This document shows positions 51,479 to 60,355 of a DNA stretch of 64,000 nt, one piece after another. The first letter of the stretch is position 1, and every line of letters starts with the position of its first letter. Both the position numbers and the translations under genes were made by a program. Source of the stretch: Mucilaginibacter sp. Bleaf8 (GTDB taxonomy: Bacteria; Bacteroidota; Bacteroidia; Sphingobacteriales; Sphingobacteriaceae); contig NZ_JAHBBK010000004.1 in the NCBI RefSeq assembly GCF_018390515.1, positions 124,001 through 188,000 on the forward strand, read 5' to 3'. The notes beneath the pieces were generated by a model. That model was not told the DNA's origin and made no database searches. It saw only the letters and a list, made by a program, of their open reading frames with translations.

Positions 51479-52861
51479 ATGATAAAAAGAAAATTTGCCC
51501 TGGCTTATCTTATTGCTGCCGTATATGGCTGCTTATTTAGTGATTTGCTTTATGCACAGGGAGTAAGTTACAAAGAATGGTCTGCTAAAGTTACAGCCGC
51601 TTTGCCCGATAAATCTACTGATGCTATTACCGTTGAATCTTTTGGTGCCGTAGGCGACCAGGTAGCCGATGATACCAAAGCATTTCAGGCCGCATTTACT
51701 TACGCCCGCGATCATGGTTTATCTGTTGTAGAACTGGGCAGCGGCAAAAAATACCGCATCAGCGAAAGTATAAATATTGATTATCGTGGTAAAGGCCAGC
51801 TGGAGCGTAAAGGCGTACAGGTAAACGGAAACGGTGCATCCATTTTCCTGGCGGTAAAAGGCGGCAATCGTGGTTATTTTGCATTTAATATCCTTACCGA
51901 CGCGCGGCCGCAACAAAATACCAAGTTCAATATCAACAATATTTGGTTCTTTACCGATAATGTAAACCGCCCTAATGGCATCTATAATTCATACGCTTGT
52001 TTTACAAGTATCAACAACTGCGTTTTTTACCAGTTGGCTACTGCCGTAAAGTTTGACTATGCTGGAATGTGCCGGTTTAACGATTGCTATTTTTGGGGCT
52101 GTGTTGATGGTATTAAAACTTACCGCTGCAAAGACAGCTACATTGATGGATGCCATGCTTACAGTTGCGACAAGGCCTTTACGCTGGAGGGTGTGAATAA
52201 TGCCGGATCTGACGGTAATGTGTGTATTGTAAACAGTGTTGCGAACGCCAGTACCCAGTACAATTTAAAAATGAAAGGACTGTATACGCCAATGATTGCA
52301 AATTGCGTATTCGAGCAATCGCCCATGAACATGTCTATCCAGTCGAGCCAGTTTGGTAAAATGAGCAATGTGTTTTGCGGCCCGGGTAATGTGGAATTTG
52401 TATCGAGCGGTAGAGATTTCAGTAACGATTACTGGAATATAGCCAACCTGGATGCGCAGGGTAAAGTAGCCTTTAACGGTTTAAAGTTTAGCAATGTAAC
52501 CGGCTTTAAAGTGCATGGTGTAGGTTCGGGAAACAACCCGGCTAACGCAGCAGTGCAGTTAAACAATTGCGACGAGGTGAACTTTTCGGCTTTAACCGTG
52601 CGTGACAGCCGCGATCGCCTGGCATATGCCTTATCAATTGCGCCTAATTGTGGTTCTATAACCATTTCTAACCTGATTGCAGACCGGAGTATATATTTGC
52701 AAGGAAATGCCAACCAGCGTCCCGGGCGATTTATTGTTTCAAGTGCTATTATTAACGGTGGCGTAGTATCCGAAGATAAGCGGTTTAAACCGACCGAGAT
52801 ATTCGAATATATTAACAGCGGCTCCAATACTTTTTTTAGTAATAAGCCAGGAAGCAAGTAA
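51479..52861 (+). CDS. Secreted right-handed beta-helix protein (pectate-lyase-3 / GH28-like)
   Basis: A 460-residue protein with a signal peptide (about 1-27, ending LLYAQ). ITVESFGAVGDQVADDTKAFQAAF is the N-terminal signature of the pectate_lyase_3 domain (shown here as SFGAVGDQVADDTKAF). Many short repeats with Asn ladders follow (INNCVFYQL, FNDCYFWGC, YIDGCHAYSC), as in parallel beta-helices. I do not see the paired catalytic Asp motif of GH28 polygalacturonases, so it could be a lyase, an epimerase or a glycan-binding protein. No polysaccharide locus surrounds it. Confidence 0.8.
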   Translation: MIKRKFALAYLIAAVYGCLFSDLLYAQGVSYKEWSAKVTAALPDKSTDAITVESFGAVGDQVADDTKAFQAAFTYARDHGLSVVELGSGKKYRISESINIDYRGKGQLERKGVQVNGNGASIFLAVKGGNRGYFAFNILTDARPQQNTKFNINNIWFFTDNVNRPNGIYNSYACFTSINNCVFYQLATAVKFDYAGMCRFNDCYFWGCVDGIKTYRCKDSYIDGCHAYSCDKAFTLEGVNNAGSDGNVCIVNSVANASTQYNLKMKGLYTPMIANCVFEQSPMNMSIQSSQFGKMSNVFCGPGNVEFVSSGRDFSNDYWNIANLDAQGKVAFNGLKFSNVTGFKVHGVGSGNNPANAAVQLNNCDEVNFSALTVRDSRDRLAYALSIAPNCGSITISNLIADRSIYLQGNANQRPGRFIVSSAIINGGVVSEDKRFKPTEIFEYINSGSNTFFSNKPGSK

Positions 52862-52868
52862 AAATAGA

Positions 52869-52902
52869 AAAGTCCGGTACGCAATAGCGCCGGACTTTTT
52901 TG
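52869..52902 (+). terminator. Intrinsic terminator of the beta-helix gene
   Basis: AAAAGTCCGG (52869-52878) pairs with CCGGACTTTT (52891-52900), followed by TT; located 8 bp after the stop. Confidence 0.88.
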
Positions 52903-52984
52903 TTGATTATAAATTGCTGTAATTACCTGTTTTAGCTTTTGACGTAAACTGCTTACATAAGCTTTTAAACAGTAAAATAGCACC

Positions 52985-53020
52985 ATAAAAAAAGCAGTTA
53001 TGCTAATTGCACAACTGCTT
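52985..53020 (-). terminator. Probable terminator of the M14 peptidase gene
   Basis: AAGCAGTT (52992-52999) pairs with AACTGCTT (53013-53020) and is followed on the minus strand by TTTTTTT. It lies about 165 bp beyond the M14 stop. Confidence 0.6.
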
Positions 53021-53183
53021 CACTCTGCACTTCATTCATACCCACATTACTGTTTATATAAATGCAAACTGTGTGCCTTTTGTTTAATTAAATAGAAAGT
53101 TTTTTAATTGTCTATTTTGCATCTGATCAAAATCGAACCCAATAAATACTGATGTGCTATTTTATTTCCTAAGCTTCCGTTCA

Positions 53184-55925
53184 TTATTTAGCTGAAGCCG
53201 TATACAATTGGTTAAACAGTAGCTTGAATGTACTGTGCGACTGTGCCCGGAAAGTTATTTCGGGCCCGAACACATATAGCTTTCCGTTGCCAACAGGTGC
53301 TACAAAAGCAGCCACATTACCTTTTAGGTATTTTTGCCCCCAGGCCCAACCACTGCGCAGCGGCTTATCACTGGTATAAGTAGCTAAAGGTTTAATGCCC
53401 TGTGAGGTTGCGTCTGCTCCTAATTTAAATACTGGGCTGTTATCAAACATCACATCGCCAATGGCAGGCATACCCCACGTGGCAGGCTGCGTAATGTTAT
53501 AGCTTACCTGCAATACGCTGCCCGGAATATAAAACTTATCGCCCGGCAGCGGTTTTTCTTTTCCGTTTACCGTTTCTGTAAGGGCATTGCTTACAGGCAG
53601 GTTTAGTTGGTAAGCCAAGTTAGCACTACTGCCGATAGTGACGATGTTACCCCCCGCTTCCAAAAATGCTTTGAGTTGTGGAATTGATTTTTCGGGAGTG
53701 ATACGGCCAGTCCAGCTGCGATATTCCTGTGGCAAGTCCTGGGCTGCGGGCTGGCGGTTAAAGTATTCATTTGCAGTATTGCCTTCACGGCGTGGGGCTG
53801 GTATAGCGCCACCCACAAATACAATTACATCGTACTTGCTTTTTAAATTGCCGCCATCAATTTCCTGCGGATAAATCAATTTGAATGGAAAGTGATACTG
53901 CTCCATCATCCACCGCACCCATCCCGACGGGATGCTGCCGCCATACGTGTCCCACAACGCAATACGTAGCGGCGCTATTTTAACGGTGCCTTTAGGTGCT
54001 TTATTTACGGCTTTAATTTGCATACCCAAACCTGCATCCATTGCTAATGTGCTTTTGGCCGTGGCTGAGTAGGGAATATAAAAAGCTCCTGCATCCTTGC
54101 CTGCTTTGTTTATCCGGTATACTTCGGCCCCGGCTTTAATCAGGTCATTCACTACAATAAAGCTGTTGTTTGTACCCGTATTCAGCATATAGCCACCTTT
54201 GCTAATGACAGGCATCAATACTTTGGATGGTGATTGCAGTTCGCCATAAGGCAGGCGGGTAAATGGTCCGTCAAAAGCATTCTGCAAGCGGTCAAACTGC
54301 ACGCCCATTTGGAAGGCCAGCGTCCATCCGGCATTATCATACGGGCGGACGGGCGGGCCCCCCGGATACTGAAAATCATTCGGGTGGTCCTGCGGTTCAA
54401 ACATATCCAGCACATGCGGACGGAATGCCTGATCCGTTTTCACAATATAAGATCCGGCCGGGTACTTTTTGCCGGCAACCGTAAAATCGGCGCTGGCCTT
54501 GTGAACCACAATACCCGCCCTGATGAGTGTATTGATAAACTTAACTGCTGTGGGAAAATCAGTTTGATTGGCCGGTATGATATACCCACGCGGATCGCGC
54601 AAGGTAGGATCTTGCAATACTTTTTCGTAATACTTTACCGGCACGGTACCTCGGTTGGCCGCTGTTGCCGAGGAAGGGTTAGCGGCCTGGTCGGCTTTAT
54701 ACGCTGCGTTGATGGAGTCTACACGTTTGGGCGATAGTGCCCAGTTATCATGGCTGCCCCGTTCTATAGAGTTTTTGCCCATTCGGTAGATATTGTACAG
54801 TAGTATATCGCGCTGGCGCGCAGCATAGTTCAGCACGGCATAATTCAAAGATACCGAGTAATCAATGGATTGCTTAAAATGCCAGGGCTGTGGTGTAACG
54901 GGATAAGGTGTGTTACTGTTGGGGAGTAATCGCTCGGATACCAACGGTACTTCGGCAGGCGTAGGGTTACCTATTATCTCGGTTAACAGGCCTACCATGT
55001 TATGAAAGTAAGTGGTAGTACGTAAGCCGCCGTTCCACCAGGTCGAGAACATAGTGCCGTTCCGTTCCGTATAGCCGGGTTTGTTTTCGGCATTCAGGCG
55101 GCTGCTCATGGCAGCGCCCAGCGCATCAATACTGGTTACCAGCAAAGGATCGTACACATAATTGAACGGATCGCGATAAGGTGGCCCGGCCACTACTGAT
55201 CCTGCCGGACCTGTTTGATGGTGGTTGTACACAATCTGCGGCAACCATTCCAAATACTGCTGGCGGGCTATGTTCTGCGTTTCTTTCATGTTCATCATAT
55301 AGAAATCGCGGTTATTATCATGGCCTATGTATTTTTCATATAGCCGCGGAATGTTCATATTCCGCTTTTTAGGATCAGGCTGCCCCATGTACCAGTTCGA
55401 GATAATTTCTTGGCCATCGGGATTGGCATGTACCATCAGGATGACCGTGTTATCCAGTATACGCATGGTTTCAGCATCGGTTCGGGTAACCAGTTCGTAG
55501 GCGGTTTTAATAAGTTGGTGTGTACCTACGGTTTCGTTGGCGTGTAAACCGCCGTCAATCCAAACAATGGCTTTACCTTGCGCGGCCAAGCTGTGGGCCT
55601 GCTCGTCGGTTAGGTTCTCGGCGCGTGCCAGCCGGCGTGAAATATCCTTGTATTTGTCGAGGTTCCTGATGTTTTCGGGCGAGGATACGATGAGCATGTA
55701 CTGATGCCGGCCTTCTTCGGTTAAGCCAATATCAACCAACTTAACCCGGTTGGATGCAGCCAGCTTTTTAAAATAAGCCTCGGTTTGTGTATAGTTGGCC
55801 AGGCTGTAATCGTCGCCAATGTCGAAGCCAAAATGTGCTTTTGGTGTGGGTATGGTTTGTGCTTGTACGCCTGCCGAAAGCAGCAATGCAGCAACAGCCA
55901 TTGTAACTAAGTAGCGGTGTTTCAT
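53184..55925 (-). CDS. Secreted M14-family zinc carboxypeptidase
   Basis: A 913-residue exported protein (signal peptide MKHRYLVTMAVAALLLSAGVQAQ). The M14 domain spans about residues 35-350: the zinc pair HxxE is His128/Glu131 in GGLHANE, the third ligand is His235 or His236 in NHHQTG, NNRDF matches the substrate-binding Asn-Arg, and GLLTEIIGNP holds a candidate catalytic Glu. The C-terminal half (about 600-913) looks like a GATase1-type alpha/beta domain (VIVFVGGAIP, LEAGGNIVTIGSSANLAYQL), an architecture found in large secreted M14 proteins. It should degrade peptides or peptidoglycan-like substrates in the envelope. Confidence 0.93.
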   Translation of the reverse strand: MKHRYLVTMAVAALLLSAGVQAQTIPTPKAHFGFDIGDDYSLANYTQTEAYFKKLAASNRVKLVDIGLTEEGRHQYMLIVSSPENIRNLDKYKDISRRLARAENLTDEQAHSLAAQGKAIVWIDGGLHANETVGTHQLIKTAYELVTRTDAETMRILDNTVILMVHANPDGQEIISNWYMGQPDPKKRNMNIPRLYEKYIGHDNNRDFYMMNMKETQNIARQQYLEWLPQIVYNHHQTGPAGSVVAGPPYRDPFNYVYDPLLVTSIDALGAAMSSRLNAENKPGYTERNGTMFSTWWNGGLRTTTYFHNMVGLLTEIIGNPTPAEVPLVSERLLPNSNTPYPVTPQPWHFKQSIDYSVSLNYAVLNYAARQRDILLYNIYRMGKNSIERGSHDNWALSPKRVDSINAAYKADQAANPSSATAANRGTVPVKYYEKVLQDPTLRDPRGYIIPANQTDFPTAVKFINTLIRAGIVVHKASADFTVAGKKYPAGSYIVKTDQAFRPHVLDMFEPQDHPNDFQYPGGPPVRPYDNAGWTLAFQMGVQFDRLQNAFDGPFTRLPYGELQSPSKVLMPVISKGGYMLNTGTNNSFIVVNDLIKAGAEVYRINKAGKDAGAFYIPYSATAKSTLAMDAGLGMQIKAVNKAPKGTVKIAPLRIALWDTYGGSIPSGWVRWMMEQYHFPFKLIYPQEIDGGNLKSKYDVIVFVGGAIPAPRREGNTANEYFNRQPAAQDLPQEYRSWTGRITPEKSIPQLKAFLEAGGNIVTIGSSANLAYQLNLPVSNALTETVNGKEKPLPGDKFYIPGSVLQVSYNITQPATWGMPAIGDVMFDNSPVFKLGADATSQGIKPLATYTSDKPLRSGWAWGQKYLKGNVAAFVAPVGNGKLYVFGPEITFRAQSHSTFKLLFNQLYTASAK

Positions 55926-56047
55926 TCAGAAAGTTAAAGAGTGATCAGGAAAGCACAATTTAACTTTCTGCAGTTACAATAGTATGTAACTTTTTTGTGA
56001 GATGCTGTTGAATGTCAGCATATAAAAAGAAGCAGAGTTACCGGATT

Positions 56048-57244
56048 TTAAACATTCTCAAATTCTTTATTACCCACCCTGCGGTTTGAAAAGAACAGGC
56101 CAACGCTCATAATAATGCTGGTAGCCAGTACTACTACAAACAGCAAACCTGTTTCAATACCCGGCAGCTTCATACTGGCAGGTAAATTATAAAATAGCAG
56201 TACGCTTATCAGGCCACGCGGCACAATCACCAGTTCGGGCATCAGGTCGGTTTTGGATACCAGCTTGATGTATATAAAGCGGATTACATAAATAGCCAGT
56301 AAAATAAGCCCGCCAATGGTTAGTACCGACCATTTTTGTAATTGATCGATATCCATGGTGAAACCAAAAATGGCAAAAAAGAACGTACGCATCAGAAATG
56401 CGCTCTCGGCCGAAAGCTGGTGCAGTTGTTTCAAGTCGATAGACAGGCCGGGGTAGATAAAGTATTTCCTGAACCAGGGCACCCTGATCTGATTGGCGTT
56501 GTTTAAAAATAACCCCAATGATAGCACAATGATAAGCGACGACAAGTGGTACGACTGCCCGATGGCATAAACCAAAATCAAGATGGCAATAATCAGGAAA
56601 AACTTAACATGGTGCGTTATACGGCCAATCAGGTACAGTAAAAACAGGCAAGCACCTACAGCAAAGGCAAGTATGGTAGTCAGCTCGGCACCCAATTTAG
56701 CGAAAGACCCTATACTGATATGCTTGTTGCTGAGTATGAAGTTGAATAGCACTACCGTCAGGATATCCGAGAATGAGGATTCGTAAATAATAAACTCCCT
56801 TTTTTGCTTATTGATGCTGGCGGCCGATGGAATGGCAATAGCCGAACTTACGACACAAAACGGAATAGCATTCAGAAAACACCGGTAATAATCACTGCCG
56901 CTCAGTTGCCAGAATATCCACGAAATGGTAAACGTAGTGCACAGCAAAATAATAAGTGCCGAAAAGAAAGACTTTTTTATCACTGCATTTTTTTGCGGCG
57001 AATACTTTAATTCCAACGCGCCCTCAAATACAATCAGTATCAACCCTAGGGTACCCAGCGTAGGTAGTATGGCGCCTATGTTAAATACCTTAATATCAAA
57101 ATAGGTAACCAGCTGTTTGATGCTTACGCCCAAAAAAAGCAACAGTAATACCGATGGTATACGGGTTTTGCCCGCAAACAGATCAAACAGGTATGAAAAT
57201 ATAATCAGTCCGCTCAGGACAATTAAAATAGTATAGGTGCTCAA
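56048..57244 (-). CDS. Cation:proton antiporter (CPA superfamily)
   Basis: A 398-residue polytopic membrane protein with about 11-12 hydrophobic helices. The N-terminal RIPSVLLLLFLGVSI and IFEGALELKYSPQ-like region (IVFEGALELKY) and the PSAASINKQKREFIIYESSFSD block match the sodium/hydrogen exchanger domain of the CPA families. SSFSDIL provides the central Asp expected in the unwound helix. It has no C-terminal TrkA or CBS domains. The dienelactone hydrolase gene ends 14 bp upstream of its start, so the two may be co-transcribed. Confidence 0.88.
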   Translation of the reverse strand: MSTYTILIVLSGLIIFSYLFDLFAGKTRIPSVLLLLFLGVSIKQLVTYFDIKVFNIGAILPTLGTLGLILIVFEGALELKYSPQKNAVIKKSFFSALIILLCTTFTISWIFWQLSGSDYYRCFLNAIPFCVVSSAIAIPSAASINKQKREFIIYESSFSDILTVVLFNFILSNKHISIGSFAKLGAELTTILAFAVGACLFLLYLIGRITHHVKFFLIIAILILVYAIGQSYHLSSLIIVLSLGLFLNNANQIRVPWFRKYFIYPGLSIDLKQLHQLSAESAFLMRTFFFAIFGFTMDIDQLQKWSVLTIGGLILLAIYVIRFIYIKLVSKTDLMPELVIVPRGLISVLLFYNLPASMKLPGIETGLLFVVVLATSIIMSVGLFFSNRRVGNKEFENV

Positions 57245-57257
57245 ATTACAGGTAAGT

Positions 57258-57965
57258 TTATTGGCTTCTCAAAAACTCCAGCGTCAGGGCCCATGCCTGT
57301 CGTGATGCTTTTTCGTTAAAGCTGTCGCGCTCGTCGCAGTTAAAGCCATGATCGGCATAAGATATTTTTACATTCACATATTCCTTACCTGCATCTTTTA
57401 CAGCCTTAATTACCGTGTTGATGCTTTCATCCGGGATGTGCTTGTCCAATCCGCCCCAGAAAAACAAGTGCGGCCCGTGCAGGTTAACCGCTTGATCGGC
57501 CAGTTGCTCAGTGCGCCCGCCGTAGTAAGATACCGCAGCTTTTAACGGCAATACTCCGTTAGCTAAAAACGATACCCGCCCACCCAGGCAATACCCTACG
57601 CTGTAGATAGCATCTTTATTAATGTCTTGCTGTACAAGCCAGTTATAAGCAGCCTGCAAATCTGCTGACATGCCTTCATTGGTTAGTGCCTGCATATGCG
57701 GCATTACCGCCGGGAAATCACTGTAACTGCCTGTAAAGCCCTGGGGTGCCGTACGATGGAACAGCTCGGGCGCTATGGCAACATAACCTTCACGCGCAAA
57801 CCTATCGGCCACGTTACGGATATGGCTGTTTACACCAAATGCCTCCTGCAAAACCAGGATAGCTGGTGTTTGCTCGTTACGCTCCTGTGGGTAAGCTACA
57901 TACGCAGCCATAGTAGTACCGTCACTTACCTGTAGGTTTATATAACTTTCTTGTGTGTGGGTCAT
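57258..57965 (-). CDS. Dienelactone hydrolase family protein
   Basis: The ATG at 57965 gives 235 residues; the frame could also open three codons earlier at TTG. It is a soluble alpha/beta hydrolase with the family's Cys nucleophile: GYCLGG (Cys126), Asp174 in GGLDKHIP and His206 in DHGFNCD. VLQEAFGVNSHIRNVADRFA is the typical N-terminal block. Known members open dienelactones in chlorocatechol breakdown, but most genomic copies act on unknown esters. It is 14 bp upstream of the antiporter gene and divergent from the old yellow enzyme gene. Confidence 0.93.
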   Translation of the reverse strand: MTHTQESYINLQVSDGTTMAAYVAYPQERNEQTPAILVLQEAFGVNSHIRNVADRFAREGYVAIAPELFHRTAPQGFTGSYSDFPAVMPHMQALTNEGMSADLQAAYNWLVQQDINKDAIYSVGYCLGGRVSFLANGVLPLKAAVSYYGGRTEQLADQAVNLHGPHLFFWGGLDKHIPDESINTVIKAVKDAGKEYVNVKISYADHGFNCDERDSFNEKASRQAWALTLEFLRSQ

Positions 57966-58070
57966 ACTGGTCAAACCGGGAAAAGATTTAAATGTTCAGC
58001 TTAAAATATCATTTGAATGACAAGATTACTGTTTTGACAAAACTCTAAAGCCTTATATTAGTTTGGATTA

Positions 58071-58078
58071 TAGCTTTG
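58071..58078 (+). promoter_or_regulatory. Predicted -7 element (TAGCTTTG) of the old yellow enzyme gene
   Basis: TAGCTTTG matches TAnnTTTG and lies 8 bp before the ATG at 58087, so the mRNA would have almost no leader. Confidence 0.55.
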
Positions 58079-58086
58079 ACAACATT

Positions 58087-59154
58087 ATGGCCAATCTATT
58101 TTCTCCCTTAAAAATAAAGAACATTGAGTTCAAAAATCGTATTGTGGTTTCGCCTATGTGCGAGTACTCCAGTACCGACGGTTTTGCTAACGACTGGCAC
58201 CTGGTGCACTTAGGCTCCATGGCCGTTGGCGGTGCTGGTTTAATTATCACCGAGGCTGCCGCAGTATCGCCCGAAGGCCGTATTACCTTTGCCGATCTGG
58301 GCATATGGAAAGACGAGCACCTGCCAAAACTAAAACAATTAGTTGATTTTATAGAACAGCAGGGTTGTGTAGCCGGTATACAACTGGCCCACGCCGGCCG
58401 TAAAGCCAGCCATACAGAGCCCTGGAATGGTGGTAAGCAAATTCCTTCAAATGAGCCTAACGGCTGGGCAACAGTAGCGCCAAGTGCCATTGCTTTTGGC
58501 CATGATGCCGAAGCGCCCGTTGCACTGGATGAAGCCGGTATAGCCAAAGTAAAAGCTGATTTTAAGGTGGCTGCCCAACGCGCTTTACAGGCTGGCTTTA
58601 AGGTAGCTGAAGTGCATGCTGCACATGGTTACTTGTTGCATCAGTTTTTATCGCCTTTAAGCAACCAGCGTACTGATGTGTATGGCGGCTCGTTCGAGAA
58701 CCGGATACGACTGGTTTTGGAAGTGGTTGAAAGTATACAGGAAGTTTGGCCGCAGGATTATCCGCTGTTTGTACGCATTTCGGCAACCGATTGGACTGAA
58801 GGCGGCTGGATGCCCGAAGAGTCGGTTAAGCTGGCTGGTATTTTAAAAGAGAAAGGTGTAGATTTGATAGACTGCTCCACCGGCGGCAATGTGCATGCGC
58901 AGATTCCGGTAGGGCCGGGTTACCAGGTGGAGTTTGCAGAGCAGATTCGCAAAGAGACTGGTCTGATGACCGGGGCCGTAGGTATGATTACCACCGGGCA
59001 ACAGGCCGACGAAATTATCCAGTCTGGCCAGGCCGACTTGGTTTTCATCGCCCGCGAGTTTCTGCGCGATTTGCATTTTCCGTTGCGTGCAGCCCATGAG
59101 CTGGGTTATGATATTAAATGGCCGGTACAGTACGAGCGCGCCAAATGGCATTAA
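58087..59154 (+). CDS. NADH:flavin oxidoreductase, old yellow enzyme of the YqjM type
   Basis: The ATG at 58087 (MANLFSPLKIKNIEFKNRI) gives 355 residues; the longer frame opens at TTG within the promoter. It is an FMN-dependent TIM-barrel ene-reductase. Cys25 in SPMCEYSS is the redox-tuning cysteine of the YqjM subgroup, and His177/His180 in HAAHGYLLHQF bind the substrate. GGSFENRIRLVLEV and AGRKASHTEPW are also characteristic. It reduces activated C=C bonds of electrophiles. The osmC-like peroxidase gene follows after 38 bp, suggesting a small electrophile/oxidant-defence unit. Confidence 0.95.
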   Translation: MANLFSPLKIKNIEFKNRIVVSPMCEYSSTDGFANDWHLVHLGSMAVGGAGLIITEAAAVSPEGRITFADLGIWKDEHLPKLKQLVDFIEQQGCVAGIQLAHAGRKASHTEPWNGGKQIPSNEPNGWATVAPSAIAFGHDAEAPVALDEAGIAKVKADFKVAAQRALQAGFKVAEVHAAHGYLLHQFLSPLSNQRTDVYGGSFENRIRLVLEVVESIQEVWPQDYPLFVRISATDWTEGGWMPEESVKLAGILKEKGVDLIDCSTGGNVHAQIPVGPGYQVEFAEQIRKETGLMTGAVGMITTGQQADEIIQSGQADLVFIAREFLRDLHFPLRAAHELGYDIKWPVQYERAKWH

Positions 59155-59192
59155 ACAATTTTAAAACCGATACATAAACTAAAACAAAAACA

Positions 59193-59615
59193 ATGAAACG
59201 TACAGCAAATGCACATTGGAATGGTACTTTAAAAGATGGTAAAGGCGAATTAACCACCCAAAGCACCACCTTAAATAAAACACAGTACTCGTTTAAAACC
59301 CGTTTCGAAGAAGGCGTAGGTACCAATCCTGAAGAGTTGATCGCTGCTGCCCATGCCGGTTGCTTTACCATGGCGGTTGGCGCTGCTTTGAGCCAACAAG
59401 GATTTACACCCGGCGACCTGACCACCGATGCAATCCTGGACTTGGATATGGCTGCCCTGAGCATTACCGGTATTCACCTGGAGCTGAAAGCTTCGCAAAT
59501 TGAAGGCGTATCAGAAGAGCAGTTCAAAACCGTAGCCGAAGAAGCTAAAAAGAACTGTATCATTTCTAAAGCTCTAAGCGTTCCATTTACACTGAATGTA
59601 ACTTACGGCGCGTAA
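59193..59615 (+). CDS. OsmC-family peroxiredoxin (organic hydroperoxide reductase)
   Basis: A 140-residue cytoplasmic thiol peroxidase. Its two redox cysteines are Cys57 in AAAHAGCFTMA and Cys122 in KKNCIISKAL, both in the standard OsmC context. GTNPEELIAAAHAG is the family signature, and the length is normal. It reduces organic hydroperoxides in characterised relatives. It lies 38 bp after the old yellow enzyme gene and is followed directly by a repeat element that contains its terminator. Confidence 0.94.
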   Translation: MKRTANAHWNGTLKDGKGELTTQSTTLNKTQYSFKTRFEEGVGTNPEELIAAAHAGCFTMAVGAALSQQGFTPGDLTTDAILDLDMAALSITGIHLELKASQIEGVSEEQFKTVAEEAKKNCIISKALSVPFTLNVTYGA

Positions 59616-59762
59616 GCCCCACCCAACCTTCCCCGGAAGGGGAGGGCTTTGAAAAACATATCGTTATGTATTAGAATACCGAAGCTTTACACTTCGGTAT
59701 TAATTTTTCTAAACTATAATATTGAAAGTCTCCCCTACCGGGGGAGATTTAGAGGGGGCTTT
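59616..59762. repeat. GC-rich inverted-arm repeat B, copy 2
   Basis: The left arm (59616-59650, CCCACCCAACC...GGGGAGGGCTTT) begins at the base after the osmC stop. The right arm (59724-59762, GAAAGTCTCCCC...GGGGGAGATTTAG) ends at the base before the DUF4230 ATG. The arms match those of copy 1 at 32668-32757; the middle is longer and contains a terminator hairpin. Confidence 0.88.
59675..59709 (+). terminator. Intrinsic terminator of the osmC-like gene, inside repeat B2
   Basis: AATACCGAAG (59675-59684) pairs perfectly with CTTCGGTATT (59692-59701) around a 7-nt loop, followed by AATTTTTC. Confidence 0.82.
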
Positions 59763-60350
59763 ATGGCACGTTCACGCATCTCGTTAACTCTCGTTTTTTT
59801 TATTGCTATTTTCGGCTTCCTGATATTTATGTTCTTTTACATGAAGCACCAGTTTACGGCCGTGCGTACCGAGGTATCTGAAGATGTAATGGTAGAGAAG
59901 ATTACCAGCATGGGCAAGCTGGAGCTGGTTAAATACAGCATGAAGGATGTGATTGAAAAAAAACAAGTACACACCCTGCTGCCCGACGAGCGCGTACTGT
60001 TTGTGGCAGTAGGTGAGGTAACGGCGTGTATAGATTTAACCAAAATCACCAAGCAGGATATTAGCCGCAGTGCGGGGCAAGACACCGTTATAGTTAAACT
60101 GCCAAAGCCGGAGATATGCTACGTAAAACTGGACCATCAGCGGTCTAAAGTTTACGACATTAGCGGCGTTATTTTACCCAGCACCAGCAAAGCTATGGTA
60201 GAGGATATTTACAAGGTGGCCGAAAAACGCTTGCTGGATAATGCCCGTGAAATGGACATAACAGGCAAAGCCCGACAAAATGCCCAAACCATTTTTAAAC
60301 CCCTGCTCGAAAATATATCCGGTAAAACCGTTATGCTGCAATTCAAGTAA
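59763..60350 (+). CDS. DUF4230-domain membrane-anchored protein
   Basis: The ATG at 59763 gives 195 residues; the open frame extends 38 codons upstream, but these are translated from the repeat element and are not plausible protein. An N-terminal membrane helix (about 5-27, ISLTLVFFIAIFGFLIFMFFY) precedes a domain fitting DUF4230: GKLELVKYSMKDVIE, LFVAVGEVTACIDLTKI, VKLPKPEICYVKLDH. DUF4230 proteins are of unknown function and usually face the periplasm. The gene converges with the AI-2E-family transporter gene, only 5 bp between stops. Confidence 0.82.
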   Translation: MARSRISLTLVFFIAIFGFLIFMFFYMKHQFTAVRTEVSEDVMVEKITSMGKLELVKYSMKDVIEKKQVHTLLPDERVLFVAVGEVTACIDLTKITKQDISRSAGQDTVIVKLPKPEICYVKLDHQRSKVYDISGVILPSTSKAMVEDIYKVAEKRLLDNAREMDITGKARQNAQTIFKPLLENISGKTVMLQFK

Positions 60351-60355
60351 ACGGC

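Larger units (their letters stand above)
52862..53183. other. Gap between convergent beta-helix and M14 genes
   Basis: No gene is seen in 322 bp. It holds the plus-strand terminator at 52869-52902 and a minus-strand stem at 52992-53020; the sequence 53021-53183 has no motif I can name. Confidence 0.6.

Noticed and set aside
59649..59762. N-terminal extension of 38 codons on the DUF4230 protein
   Set aside because: The codons come from the right half of repeat B2 and its terminator; the ATG at 59763 is followed directly by a proper membrane anchor.
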